Part shown: piece by piece, positions 1-9,028 of the stretch
Position numbering within the stretch: position 1 is the first letter of the stretch
How the letters are laid out: each line of letters starts with the position of its first letter
Assembly (NCBI GenBank): GCA_015207365.1
Contig: JADEXA010000028.1
Coordinates: 22,086 to 86,085, forward strand
Source: Vacuolonema iberomarrocanum LEGE 07170
GTDB lineage: Bacteria > Cyanobacteriota > Cyanobacteriia > Elainellales > Elainellaceae
Direction: 5' to 3'
Length of the DNA stretch: 64,000 bases
Notes under the pieces: generated by a model
What the model was told of the DNA's origin: nothing
Database searches by the model: none
Seen by the model: only the letters and a program-made list of their open reading frames with translations
Position numbers and translations under genes: made by a program

Positions 1-26
1 CAGCTAGCAATCGCATTAAGCACAGA

Positions 27-65
27 CATGGTTTTGTGTGGCGCAGCACACAAAACACAACCATG
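27..65. repeat. Degenerate palindrome related to repeat family A
   Basis: An imperfect hairpin runs from ACATGGTT to AACCATGT, one arm lacking about five bases. The flanking ATCGCATTAAGCACAGA resembles the GCATCAAGCACAAAAATGG part of family A (see 46123-46217), so this is probably an old, decayed copy in the reverse orientation. It lies downstream of the polysaccharide operon. The assignment rests on short stretches of similarity. Confidence 0.45.
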
Positions 66-119
66 TTCAACCAATGTGCCTAGCGGTCTAAATTGGATAG
101 CAATATGAAATGTAGTGGC

Positions 120-953
120 TCAAAGTATCCAGGAAAGTAGATTTTCTATTCCAGGTTGAGCTTTTTTAGGTAGCTTAGAATACACAGAACGGTTGATGAA
201 TTTGAAGTATTGCAGTTTCAGTGAAAAGATCGATTGTTGGGGAATTGATGGTAGCAGGGAATGCGAGAAGTTCTGTAAAACATAGGTATAAAGCCGATAG
301 TCCCATCGATGGCGTTCGTTAATTTCAGAATTATTCTGTGCTTCCTGATATGAACTATGAGTGGAAATTAGGGGAGTTACATTCTGTTTCTGATAGAAGA
401 TGTTTTGAAGGATATTATACGTTCGTAACAACACTAATGATGCTTCAAATCTTTCCAAAACTCCAACAAATAGAAAATCTTGCTCAATATTTCTCAGCGC
501 TCTTTGATAGGTCTCTAGGGAACAGGGTTCGAGTAAGCGATCGCGCTCGACCCCTGCAATTAGCTTTGTCTGAAAGTTATCAGGCACAGCGGGGTGTAGT
601 GTAAATTCGCTCAGCATTGCATGTTGTGCTAAGTCATGCAATGGATGATGCGCCTGACTTTTAGCATATCGGAAGAGAGAATCTAAACGAGCAATAGGAT
701 CGCGAACAAACGTGATGTATTTGAACTGTTTCTGTGGCATAAACTGGTGAATGCCATACAGCACATGTCCTTTTATCAACCTAATTTGTTCTAGACTAGA
801 AAAGCTTTGCTTTAGGAATAGTTCGATGGAAGTCCAGGGATCTTGTCCATCAACTGAAAAAGTCTGATCGGCAGTAAAGTTCTTTTCCAAAATTCGATGA
901 AACGTCACACCACCACATTTAGGAATATGTAGAAAGATCAGCAAATCATTCAT
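120..953 (-). CDS. Sulfotransferase family protein (Sulfotransfer_2-like)
   Basis: Predicted PAPS-dependent sulfotransferase of 277 residues, probably adding sulfate to a sugar of a surface polysaccharide. The N-terminus carries the 5'-phosphosulfate loop as HIPKCGGVTFHRIL (residues 9-22), and FVRDPIARLDSLFRYAK near residue 82 fits the 3'-phosphate binding strand-helix. This pair is typical of the carbohydrate 2-O-sulfotransferase type. It is the last gene of the seven-gene minus-strand operon, 39 bp after a GT4 gene. No strong Shine-Dalgarno precedes the ATG, and a second ATG follows two codons later. The acceptor sugar cannot be told from sequence. Confidence 0.82.
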   Translation of the reverse strand: MNDLLIFLHIPKCGGVTFHRILEKNFTADQTFSVDGQDPWTSIELFLKQSFSSLEQIRLIKGHVLYGIHQFMPQKQFKYITFVRDPIARLDSLFRYAKSQAHHPLHDLAQHAMLSEFTLHPAVPDNFQTKLIAGVERDRLLEPCSLETYQRALRNIEQDFLFVGVLERFEASLVLLRTYNILQNIFYQKQNVTPLISTHSSYQEAQNNSEINERHRWDYRLYTYVLQNFSHSLLPSIPQQSIFSLKLQYFKFINRSVYSKLPKKAQPGIENLLSWIL

Positions 954-992
954 TTAGAAGATTGAGTGTTTGTTTCTGATTGATTAGTCATT

Positions 993-2144
993 TCATGACT
1001 CAAAGGCTTGGCACATCAGCGCATCCATAAATTGTTGCTGAATTGTGCTTGGATCAAACATTGATTGCGCCATTTTCCGTGCCTGTTGAGCATAGAAAGT
1101 ATATTCCTCTGGAGCCTTTGAGATCGTCTCCAGGGCATTTAGCAAAACTTGAGGATTAGGGTTTGTGATGGTGATTGCAGACATGTGCTTTCTGGCCCAC
1201 TGTATTGCTGTGCAATAGCTAGGTCCCCAAATCACTAGAGGTTTACCAATTGAGCAAAACTCGATCAGTTTGGAGGGAAAGCTAGTTTCCATACGGCGAC
1301 GATCGCTTGCCTCAAAAGACATCACCACCAGCAGCACGCTAGCTTGATACAGTTCATGCAGCAGGGCTTCGCGGGATAGAAACCCCCCATAAATGTCTGC
1401 TTCGGTCAAGTCGTGTAGCATCTCAGGCGACCAGTGAGGAACAGGGCCAAAAAGTCGCAATTGCAATGATTCTGTCGTTTTTGTCAGTTGTCCTAGCGCT
1501 TGCAGCATGGGGGCGTAGCACGTAGACAAATTTCCGGCATACGCAACCGTGAACGGAACAGGGGCTTTGGCAGATATCTTCTGGCTCAGCAGTAGCTTCT
1601 CTCCCGGAATAGGCAACAATACTCGAACATTTGGATGATCGCCGAGCATTTGTCGCATTCCTTCTGATACACAAAACACCAGATTGCTTCGCTGATAGAG
1701 ATGGCGAAATTGGCGATCGAGCCACGGTCGGAGAAGGGCAGGGAACCTCGCCATATCAGGGAACCAGTCGTGAAAAATCGACACCAGTGGCAGTCCGAAT
1801 CGTTTGGACATGCGGAGGGCAACTGGATACAGGGTGCCATGAGCGACGGTGAGGATGGCGTCGGGGCGATGCTGGCAGAGATTGTGATACAGGGCGCGGG
1901 TGTCGTGGGTGGGCAGGAGTTGGCGCAGGCTGTGAGCAATCGCCGCCAATCTCGTTTTCGTTAGACGTAACAAAATTGGGTTGGGAATGATGGGAATCCC
2001 GTTGGGATCATTTGTCAGAGCAGGATGGTCGGAGGCAATAGTGACTTCGAGTTCTCCTACCGCTGCTGCAAAATGACGATGCAATACCAGTTCTGTGGCA
2101 GTTGTGTCTTGGGGAGTGACAGATGAAATGAGCAGTAGTTTCAA
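993..2144 (-). CDS. Glycosyltransferase family 4-like protein
   Basis: Probable GT-B fold glycosyltransferase (383 residues) acting at the cytoplasmic side of the membrane in polysaccharide assembly. The N-terminal half has the acceptor-domain pattern with LVSIFHDWFPD around residue 125. The C-terminal half has FTVAYAGNLS (near residue 198) and SFPSKLIEFCSIGKPLVIWG (near 288), the nucleotide-sugar binding region where GT4 enzymes usually carry the EX7E-type acidic residues. Its ATG overlaps the stop of the upstream GT4 gene (ATGA), so the two are likely translationally coupled. Donor and acceptor are unknown. Confidence 0.8.
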   Translation of the reverse strand: MKLLLISSVTPQDTTATELVLHRHFAAAVGELEVTIASDHPALTNDPNGIPIIPNPILLRLTKTRLAAIAHSLRQLLPTHDTRALYHNLCQHRPDAILTVAHGTLYPVALRMSKRFGLPLVSIFHDWFPDMARFPALLRPWLDRQFRHLYQRSNLVFCVSEGMRQMLGDHPNVRVLLPIPGEKLLLSQKISAKAPVPFTVAYAGNLSTCYAPMLQALGQLTKTTESLQLRLFGPVPHWSPEMLHDLTEADIYGGFLSREALLHELYQASVLLVVMSFEASDRRRMETSFPSKLIEFCSIGKPLVIWGPSYCTAIQWARKHMSAITITNPNPQVLLNALETISKAPEEYTFYAQQARKMAQSMFDPSTIQQQFMDALMCQAFES

Positions 2145-3367
2145 CTGATTTGTAATGCCTTCTTGTACAGAGCAATGTAGCTTTGGGCATAGCGATCTAA
2201 GGAATATTCCGTTTTTATAATTTGCCGTCCCTGGTCTCCCATCTTCTCCCGCATCAGTTTGTCCTCTAGGAGTTGGGCGATCGCATCCCGAAACTGCTCC
2301 ACATTCTCTGGTTCTGCCAACAATCCCGTAATACCCGGACGCACAATATCTGAGACACCACCAGCATCGAAAGCAACCGTAGGAGTACCACAGGCCATTG
2401 CCTCTTGTGCAACTAACCCAAAGGCATCCGCACGGGTTGGGAACAGGAAGAGATCAGCGGCAGAGTAAGCGATCGCCTTCTCCGCATCCGCCTGCACATA
2501 GCCCAAATCCACTGTCGCTATCTCAACAGCATTGGTAATTGTCTGCCCCCCTTTACCGAAGACCAACAGCACGGTTTCCTTTCGGAGTGACGGTGGCAGT
2601 CCATTCAGCACCCGTACTAGCAAATCACCACCCTTGCGAGGATTGTTCATAGACTGTGCTGCACACAGCAACACATAACGATAGGTAGAAATATTGAGGG
2701 TCGCTCGACAAGTCATTGGGTCAAGCGGGACATATTGCTGTGCATCCAACCCATAGGGAATGCGATAAATCGGTAAATGTCCCAATAGACTTTGCTCAAG
2801 TTGTGCCACCATCCAGCGGCTTGTGCTGACGACAGCAGCGAGGTTGGCGTGATGATAGGCCCAGTGTTTCAGTTTCCACTGCAGGGCAGTGCTATCGCGA
2901 CGAATCGCCGGATCGGTTGCCAGATCAGGACAACTTCCGCAGCCTGTTTTCCAGCGATCGCATGCAAAACTATAGGCACAATGTCCGGTCATGCCCCACA
3001 TATCATGCAACGTCAGAACCGCAGGTTTCTCACGGGTTAACTTCGGCAATGCCAGATAGTTAAAATAGCCATTGTGCAAATTATGAAAATGTAGCACCTC
3101 GGCAGTCTGATAAAAAGGATGGCTGGAAATCGCAAAGGTGCTGGTCAAATGCAGCTCATTAAATCCCAAGCCTCGCGTTATCTTGCCAATTTGCCAATCA
3201 ATAAATCGCCGCTTTGGAATTTGGGTAATCTGTTCATCATCGGCACTGACGATATCTGCCATCAAGCGAGACTCGACTGATTGCTGGAGCAAACTCTGAT
3301 GCAACCGATAAACCCCGATCGCCGCCCCTCCAGTTTTATCCGCCTGATTAATATGAAGAATGTTCAT
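2141..3367 (-). CDS. Glycosyltransferase family 4 protein
   Basis: GT4 glycosyltransferase of 408 residues, related to enzymes of the colanic-acid type. Start MNILHINQADKTGGAAIGVYR is the usual N-terminal strand and glycine loop. LTLHDMWGMTGHC near residue 118 is followed by a Cys-rich CDRWKTGCGSCPDL segment seen in this subfamily. The C-terminal domain contains LFLFPTRADAFGLVAQEAMACGTPTVAFDAGGV near residue 305, the donor-binding site with the E of QEAMACGTP. It lies 3 bp after the small sulfotransferase gene and overlaps the next GT4 gene by 4 bp. Specificity is not predictable. Confidence 0.88.
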   Translation of the reverse strand: MNILHINQADKTGGAAIGVYRLHQSLLQQSVESRLMADIVSADDEQITQIPKRRFIDWQIGKITRGLGFNELHLTSTFAISSHPFYQTAEVLHFHNLHNGYFNYLALPKLTREKPAVLTLHDMWGMTGHCAYSFACDRWKTGCGSCPDLATDPAIRRDSTALQWKLKHWAYHHANLAAVVSTSRWMVAQLEQSLLGHLPIYRIPYGLDAQQYVPLDPMTCRATLNISTYRYVLLCAAQSMNNPRKGGDLLVRVLNGLPPSLRKETVLLVFGKGGQTITNAVEIATVDLGYVQADAEKAIAYSAADLFLFPTRADAFGLVAQEAMACGTPTVAFDAGGVSDIVRPGITGLLAEPENVEQFRDAIAQLLEDKLMREKMGDQGRQIIKTEYSLDRYAQSYIALYKKALQIS

Positions 3368-3370
3368 TGA

Positions 3371-4114
3371 TCACTGAAATTTATCTGAAGTAAATGTGGA
3401 ATAAAGCTGCTGGGCCTCAGAGAGTAATCCTCGATAAGGAGGACTATTTACCTTCTTTAAGGCTAAAGACTTCTTTTGCATTCTGGCTTGAGATGGGAAG
3501 CAGGCTTTATTGGGGTCACGCTCAATCTGCTCAATTTTCCAAAATATTCTTTCTAGGCCCTGCTCACAGGGAGTGGAAGCTGAAAATTGAGCCTGAAATT
3601 TTTCATTGAGACGCTGAATGACTCTAGATAAATTATTTGTTACTTCATTAAAAGTTGCTATTACAATCTTTGTTCGATATTCAAGAAGTAGTTGGTAAAA
3701 CATGAGATACCATTTAAATGCTGATGCCACTTGTATAGCAGGATGCCGTACCATCAATGAAGCAATTGCCTGATCCGGTTCACGAATTAGTACCAACGCT
3801 GGAACATTTCGATGAATCGCACGAATAATCTGTGCAGGCATATGGAGATGATGAGCAATCGAAACAGGTTCATCTTGGGCATCTAAAAATGCAATGACTG
3901 CGAACGTATTGGCCGATCTCGGAAAACCTTCAATAACAAGCTGAGTCTCTCTGCTAAATGCAAGTTTAGGGAAGCGAGGATCAATTCCCTTTAAATAAGC
4001 AAAATATAACCAGGGAACCTGATTAAGGAACAAAGCAAATTCAAGATATGTCCATTTGACTATTTTCCTGGTCAATGGAAAAATTATTCTTCTATGGATT
4101 TTTGCTTTCAGCAT
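3371..4114 (-). CDS. Sulfotransferase-like P-loop protein
   Basis: A 247-residue protein with VIEGFPRSANTFAV at about residues 60-73, which matches the PAPS-binding loop of T/S-type sulfotransferases (G-F-P-R-S-x-N-T). VPALVLIREPDQAIASLMVRHP near residue 105 fits the 3'-phosphate motif (RxPxxxxxS). It is therefore probably a second sulfotransferase of the operon, but of a different subfamily from the one at 120-953. The basic, aromatic N-terminus (residues 1-45) may lie against the membrane. Base composition is more AT-rich than the GT4 neighbours, as is common in polysaccharide loci. Substrate unknown. Confidence 0.72.
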   Translation of the reverse strand: MLKAKIHRRIIFPLTRKIVKWTYLEFALFLNQVPWLYFAYLKGIDPRFPKLAFSRETQLVIEGFPRSANTFAVIAFLDAQDEPVSIAHHLHMPAQIIRAIHRNVPALVLIREPDQAIASLMVRHPAIQVASAFKWYLMFYQLLLEYRTKIVIATFNEVTNNLSRVIQRLNEKFQAQFSASTPCEQGLERIFWKIEQIERDPNKACFPSQARMQKKSLALKKVNSPPYRGLLSEAQQLYSTFTSDKFQ

Positions 4115-4151
4115 TGCTACTAATTACTACCAAGTATAGAAGTCATAAGAT

Positions 4152-5045
4152 TTATATAATTGTTGGCAATTTTCGACGTAACAAGCCCCAGAAATACCGA
4201 TACTTCCAAATCGACAAGTGTTCTTGAGTAAGTCTTAAACACTCAAGCAATGAAGGATCACGACCAAGCTTAAATTGCAAGGCTTGGAGTGCTGATATAT
4301 AGGCAAAAAGAGCTCGAGATCGTCGCCATCCTTGCGGCAAGAATTCTGGATGTTGCTGCGCAAAGTGATCAAATATTTTAAGGATTTCCGCACGGAATTG
4401 ATGTGTTTGGCTGACTGTTTTAGAGTGCGGATGACGTCGCATCCGAGCCATTCCAAAGTCAAGATTTTGAACACTGAAATCAGATAGCTGTGCTAGTTGC
4501 AAATAAAAATCGTAATCCATGCCATAGCACCACCTCGGATCAATACCTGAAACCTTGAGGCAATCTGCACGGGAAAGATATAAGGCTGGTTGTGGTACAG
4601 CCCATTTCTCCCAAACGCAAACTAGTTCTTTAAGACTTTGAAAACTGGGACGGTGAATGAAAAGTTTCGTGTCCTCACCGAAGAGTGTGAGTTGTCCGGC
4701 ATAGATAGTGGCATGAGGGTTAGTTTGGTAGGCGATCGCCAGCTTCCATAATGCCTCCGGCTCTAAGACATCATCAGAATTCAACCAATTCCACAAATTC
4801 CCTGTACAACGAGCAAATCCCTTGCGAATAGCATCACTCTGTCCTCTATCTGGTTCACTCACCCAATAATCAATCTGCAATTCATACTTGCGGATAATCT
4901 CAACCGATCCGTCAGTACTTCCTCCATCAATAACAATGTATTCAAGATTTGGATAATCCTGCTGAAGAACTGACTGAATGGTATCTGCAATAAACATCCC
5001 TTGATTAAAACTAGGTGTAATGATACTAATACGAGGTAGATTCAT
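4152..5045 (-). CDS. Glycosyltransferase family 2 protein
   Basis: GT-A fold, family 2 glycosyltransferase of 297 residues. The N-terminus RISIITPSFNQGMFIADTIQSV, the VIDGGSTDGS strand (near residue 38), DRGQSDAIRKGF (near 66) and the metal-binding LNSDDVL (near 88) are all in the expected order. The WCYGMDYDFYLQLAQ segment near residue 172 corresponds to the catalytic-base region. There is no membrane segment, so it should act as a soluble or peripheral enzyme on lipid-linked precursors. It lies between the FkbM methyltransferase and the P-loop sulfotransferase in the operon. Confidence 0.9.
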   Translation of the reverse strand: MNLPRISIITPSFNQGMFIADTIQSVLQQDYPNLEYIVIDGGSTDGSVEIIRKYELQIDYWVSEPDRGQSDAIRKGFARCTGNLWNWLNSDDVLEPEALWKLAIAYQTNPHATIYAGQLTLFGEDTKLFIHRPSFQSLKELVCVWEKWAVPQPALYLSRADCLKVSGIDPRWCYGMDYDFYLQLAQLSDFSVQNLDFGMARMRRHPHSKTVSQTHQFRAEILKIFDHFAQQHPEFLPQGWRRSRALFAYISALQALQFKLGRDPSLLECLRLTQEHLSIWKYRYFWGLLRRKLPTII

Positions 5046-5081
5046 TGATAATTAATCTCTTTAAATCCAAATAGATAATAC

Positions 5082-6017
5082 CTATTTTATGCGCTGTAAA
5101 ACAGCTTCTAAATTCTTCACTGCCAGAACATTTAAATGTGGATATGTTTCACGCAAGGGTTCAGAAATTAATATATTTTTCTCAGGATTATATGTAAATA
5201 GTTGATATCCAAAGTCACTTAAAGCATGATATAAATCTCTGCAAGTATATCCATTAGCACGACAGTTCTGTTCTGTAAACTCGATCTGGAGTACTGGAGC
5301 ATCCGGTTTAGATAGTGTATATTCTGCACCTCTCAATACCTGCATTTCCCAACCCTCAACATCAATCTTCATCATCGTAACTTTGCTCAAGAGAAAATGT
5401 CTGCGAGCAAATTCATCCCACCGTATTGTCTGTACAGTTTCATCTTCAAAGGAAGATTTAACAGATGGATCAACAAAGGAATTCCAGGCATCAAAACCAT
5501 CGTTGGAAACACGTAGCCTTAGTGAACTTTCTTCATCAGACAAGGCTAAAGCAAAGCTAGAAATATTTCTAGAATGGGCCAATCCAATGTTCTGCCTTAA
5601 CCTCTCATGGGTTTTCATGCAAGGCTCAAAGGCATAAACATGACCCGACTTACCAACTATTTTCGATGCAATTAAGCTAAATAATCCAATATTTGATCCA
5701 ACATCAACAAAAACATCTCCTTTAGCTAGAAAACGCTTTATGAAAGACTGCTCACTTTTCTCAAATCTGTCTAAGTAAATTAGTCGAGAGAGTTCGCTAT
5801 CTGGAAACAGGTAAATCTTTACTCCCGATCCAAGAGGGAAAAGAATAGTTTGTCTATTATTTTTTTTATAATTGCTCCACTTTTGATTTCCTTTTTGAAG
5901 TTTCCGATATCGGCTGCGCTGAAGATAAGACAACCATTCTGATTGAATAAAATTTATAAATCGTCCTTTATATAGTTGTATAATTGCATCTTTAATATAG
6001 TTTATATAACGAGTCAT
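5082..6017 (-). CDS. FkbM family methyltransferase
   Basis: SAM-dependent methyltransferase of the FkbM group (311 residues), which O-methylates sugars or similar hydroxyls. Motif I is GDVFVDVGSNIGLFSLIASK near residue 96, followed by HVYAFEPCMKTHERL. The family signature VTMMKIDVEGWEMQVLRGAE lies near residue 213, and VLQIEFTEQN follows. The first 60 residues are rich in Tyr, Lys and Asn and lie outside the domain. In this operon it probably methylates a polysaccharide residue, perhaps to cap or modify the chain; that role is inferred from its neighbours. Confidence 0.87.
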   Translation of the reverse strand: MTRYINYIKDAIIQLYKGRFINFIQSEWLSYLQRSRYRKLQKGNQKWSNYKKNNRQTILFPLGSGVKIYLFPDSELSRLIYLDRFEKSEQSFIKRFLAKGDVFVDVGSNIGLFSLIASKIVGKSGHVYAFEPCMKTHERLRQNIGLAHSRNISSFALALSDEESSLRLRVSNDGFDAWNSFVDPSVKSSFEDETVQTIRWDEFARRHFLLSKVTMMKIDVEGWEMQVLRGAEYTLSKPDAPVLQIEFTEQNCRANGYTCRDLYHALSDFGYQLFTYNPEKNILISEPLRETYPHLNVLAVKNLEAVLQRIK

Positions 6018-6048
6018 GGATGGTAATTTTCAATCAAATTCCTGTAAT

Positions 6049-7350
6049 CTAGGCGACATTCACAGTACTTTTCCAAGTCAGAATGGGCGAGATCATCCCT
6101 GGACGATTTTTGTTTTCCTTCAGTGAATTCCATAGAGGAGATACACCATGATTTAAAATAATCTTAAATTTAACGACTGCATCTAAATGGATAATCCAAT
6201 AAAGATTATGAATTCCAATTCTTGGACAAATGCAATATGTACCTGCATTGAGAAGCCCTTTTGGAATAGTACATTGAAAGCGATTGTATCCCTTCTTAAA
6301 TTTAGGGATATGCTCTTGTGACAAATCCGTTTGATAACTCCGAAGAAGAACGATACCTTCTGGAGAAGTTAAATCAAATCCTACACACAAAGAGTCAGAA
6401 TAATGATTGACCAACAAGCCTAATTCAATATGTATTTCTTTTTGGCTAGAGAAGATTTCTGTTGAGAGATGATCCTCGTCTGAAAATACACGCACAGATA
6501 GAAGACTTATTTCCTGATTGCCGGGAGCTTTTTCTTCTGTCCATGTCATTTCACTACTGATCTGGCTAATACTCGAAAAATAATTTGGTATCACCTTTTG
6601 AGGCTTATCAATTTGTATGACTTGTCCATTCTCTAGGTGACAGACGGTTTGACATAGGGACTGAATTGCCTGCGTATTATGGCTAACAAAAAGAACAGTT
6701 CGTCCTCCCTCTTCTGCTATTGATTCCATTTTTCCAAGACACTTTTTTTGGAAGGATGCATCGCCCACTGCAAGTACTTCGTCCACTACTAGAATTTCTG
6801 GTTCAAGGTGGGCGGCGACCGCGAAGGCTAAGCGCACGTACATCCCGGAAGAATAGCGTTTCACTGGCGTGTCCAGAAATTTTTCTACCTCCGCAAACGC
6901 CACAATCTCATCAAACTTGCGGTGAATCTCTCGCTTTCCCATCCCCAAGATTGCGCCGTTGAGGTAGATGTTCTCCCGCCCCGTTAGCTCCGGGTGAAAG
7001 CCTGTGCCTACCTCCAGTAGGCTGGCGACTCGTCCCTTGATTTGAATGCGTCCGGTTGTGGGTTCGGTGATGCGGCTGAGGATTTTGAGGAGGGTAGATT
7101 TTCCGGCTCCATTGCGTCCGATGATGCCGATACGATCGCCCCGATTCACCTCAAACGACACATCTTTGAGTGCCCAAAACTCTTCCAAATTTGGATTTTG
7201 GATTTTAGATTTTGGGTTGAAGAGTTGGGTAATTCCCTTTGCCTTGTTGGCAAGGACATCCCGCAGCGCCGTATAGCGTTCCTTCTGTTGTTGATGACCA
7301 ATGATGTATTTCTTTCCGAGGTTTTCGACTCGAATAATAGGGTCAGACAT
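6049..7350 (-). CDS. Polysaccharide ABC transporter ATP-binding protein (Wzt-type)
   Basis: ATPase subunit of an ABC-2 exporter for surface polysaccharide (433 residues). Walker A is GRNGAGKST (residues 79-87), the signature is YSSGMYVRLAFA (165-176) and Walker B is EILVVDE (184-190) with the D-loop after it. Residues 250-433 form a Wzt-like C-terminal domain thought to recognise the glycan. Residues 46-55 (PKSKIQNPNL) come from an in-frame short repeat that lengthens a linker before the conserved EFWALKDVSFEV. This is the first gene of the operon. No permease (Wzm) gene is adjacent: the next gene upstream is divergent. Confidence 0.92.
   Translation of the reverse strand: MSDPIIRVENLGKKYIIGHQQQKERYTALRDVLANKAKGITQLFNPKSKIQNPNLEEFWALKDVSFEVNRGDRIGIIGRNGAGKSTLLKILSRITEPTTGRIQIKGRVASLLEVGTGFHPELTGRENIYLNGAILGMGKREIHRKFDEIVAFAEVEKFLDTPVKRYSSGMYVRLAFAVAAHLEPEILVVDEVLAVGDASFQKKCLGKMESIAEEGGRTVLFVSHNTQAIQSLCQTVCHLENGQVIQIDKPQKVIPNYFSSISQISSEMTWTEEKAPGNQEISLLSVRVFSDEDHLSTEIFSSQKEIHIELGLLVNHYSDSLCVGFDLTSPEGIVLLRSYQTDLSQEHIPKFKKGYNRFQCTIPKGLLNAGTYCICPRIGIHNLYWIIHLDAVVKFKIILNHGVSPLWNSLKENKNRPGMISPILTWKSTVNVA
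7186..7215. repeat. Short heptameric repeat inside the ABC ATPase gene
   Basis: The plus strand reads as a degenerate run of TTTTGGA/TTTTAGA units. The same CCAAAATC heptamer motif recurs at the 3' end of nagA (24405-24440). Here it is translated in frame as PKSKIQNPNL in the linker between the N-terminal segment and the conserved ATPase core. Confidence 0.7.
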
Positions 7351-7390
7351 AATAGATTGATTAGGATCTGTCGCAAACGAGGTCGATATT

Positions 7391-7957
7391 ATGACCTACA
7401 CCGTACTTAGTCTGGAAGCTGTTGAACTGACTGACGAACAGTTTTATCGGCTCTGCCTTGCCAACCCCGATCGCCCACTAGAGCGCACGGCCAAAGGAGA
7501 ATTAGTGATTATGTCCCCCGTTGGAGGAAGGAGTGGGAATCGAGAAGCGGGTCTAATCAGCCGTGTTTGGAATTGGAGTGAGTCTACCCAGCTTGGCTAT
7601 GTTTTTAGCTCGTCTACCATCTTTCGGCTTCCGAATGGGGGCGATCGCTTGCCGGATGTGGCATGGGTTCGGCGAGAGCGATGGGATGCCCTCTCTCCCG
7701 AAGATCAGGAGAAATTTCCGCCCCTCTGTCCCGACTTTGTGATCGAGCTGCGATCGCGTACCGATACTGTTTCTGCACTTCAGGAAAAAATGCAGGAATA
7801 CCTCAACAGCGGCCTAAGTCTGGGTTGGCTTATCGATCCGCAACAGGAGCAAGTGGAAATTTATCGGCCAAAAGAACCCGTTCAAACCCTTTCCTTTCCA
7901 GTGCAGTTATCCGGCGAAAGCGTCCTCCCCGACTTCACCCTCAACCTACCGCTATAA
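7391..7957 (+). CDS. Uma2 family endonuclease (DUF820)
   Basis: A 188-residue member of the PD-(D/E)XK-fold Uma2/DUF820 family, expanded in cyanobacteria and of unproven function. Visible family landmarks are LANPDRPLERTAKGELVIMSP (near residue 30), LPDVAWVRRERW (near 90), FVIELRSRTDTVSALQEKMQEYL (near 118, holding the acidic and glutamine positions of the active site) and LGWLIDPQQEQVEIYRP (near 146). It is divergent from the polysaccharide operon, with about 40 bp between the two starts. Nothing ties it to the operon functionally. A second, disrupted Uma2 gene lies at 57789-58493. Confidence 0.88.
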   Translation: MTYTVLSLEAVELTDEQFYRLCLANPDRPLERTAKGELVIMSPVGGRSGNREAGLISRVWNWSESTQLGYVFSSSTIFRLPNGGDRLPDVAWVRRERWDALSPEDQEKFPPLCPDFVIELRSRTDTVSALQEKMQEYLNSGLSLGWLIDPQQEQVEIYRPKEPVQTLSFPVQLSGESVLPDFTLNLPL

Positions 7958-7988
7958 AACCCCATCCACTCATCCACCCTTCCCACCG

Positions 7989-8405
7989 TTATCTCACCGC
8001 TCCAAAGTTCTTCAGCTTGCTCCCACAGCGAGCCTGCTTGCGGGTGAACTCGCCTACCGACGGATTGCCATTGGGATGAATTACCCCATGTACCTGCTGC
8101 CACAACTCCCTGGGTGCTGGCGCGATCGCATAGGCGCGATCGCCCGTGCGTCGCACATAGTACCAGGTGGTCGCTTCACATTCGTCGCACCAAAATGCTT
8201 CTAGCCATTCGCCCTCCAGCGGCACGGCTGCCCGCCCTGCTAGCACCAGCCGCGACGATCGCCAACTGACCCCGCGCGATCGCAACTGTTCGGGGCGATC
8301 GGCATAGAGGGGATACTTCTGACTCATGCTTTCGAGATAACACCTGTGGGTAGGGCAGTAGATGGCTCGACGCTTCGAGCGCTTTCGATTTCGGGCAGGC
8401 TTCAT
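7989..8405 (-). CDS. Hypothetical protein with paired Cys/His motifs
   Basis: I do not recognise a named family. From the ATG at 8405 the protein has 138 residues, with a very basic start (MKPARNRKRSKRRA) and two possible metal-binding pairs, CPTHRC near residue 16 and CDECE near 73, followed by TTWYYVRRTGDRAYAI. This looks like a small zinc-binding protein. The frame remains open upstream to 8534, but the extra residues are hydrophobic and unstructured in pattern, so the internal ATG is preferred. It converges on the Uma2 gene at 7957. Confidence 0.6.
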   Translation of the reverse strand: MKPARNRKRSKRRAIYCPTHRCYLESMSQKYPLYADRPEQLRSRGVSWRSSRLVLAGRAAVPLEGEWLEAFWCDECEATTWYYVRRTGDRAYAIAPAPRELWQQVHGVIHPNGNPSVGEFTRKQARCGSKLKNFGAVR

Positions 8406-8921
8406 TTGGACACACTTATCCTGCAAAACATCCTCCAGGGAATTTCGGCACACAATCAATCGGCGCACAATTAGAGGGATGGCGAAGAGACTGAGATCCG
8501 CAGACCGTCGAAGCCCCTCCAGGGCTGGACACATCGGGTTAAATTTCCTTTAGCATGTGCCCGCCAAATCGTTATTCCGTTGTGGTTCAGGTCATTATGA
8601 TTCAGGCAAATAACCTGAGAGTTTTTGTGGGATCCACACGCGATCGCGAGGTATTACAACTAACTAGGCTTTGGCAACCACCCGTAGTAGCGTTTAGAGT
8701 TTCTACTACGATTGGCTGTTCTGTTCTTTCCTTCACCCCATCTACTCTGCGTCAGGAAAGTATTGCAATTTTAGGGAACTCATTGCCCTTAAATCCCCAG
8801 GCAAATCGGGCGTTACAGCTCCTCAGGCTGAGCACTTCTATGCTTAGTCTGACAATGGGGAAAGTACCAGCTCTCTTTGTAACTTTAATTACCATAGTCT
8901 TACGTATTGAGATTGGGATAG

Positions 8922-8968
8922 ATCACATTTTTGAAAGCCCCGCGCTGCGGGGCTTTCAAAAATGTGAT
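8922..8968. repeat. Perfect 22-bp-stem hairpin
   Basis: Arms ATCACATTTTTGAAAGCCCC... and its complement pair perfectly around a 3-base loop. The TTTTTGAAAGCCCCGC core is the same as in family B (14151-14251), but no B-type terminal repeats are obvious. It lies in a 770-bp gene-poor interval (8406-9181). Confidence 0.8.
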
Positions 8969-9028
8969 TGGTTTTTACCTCAGCGAGTAGTGCTAGGTGA
9001 GGCGGGCAGAGGCGATCGCTCAAATTCC

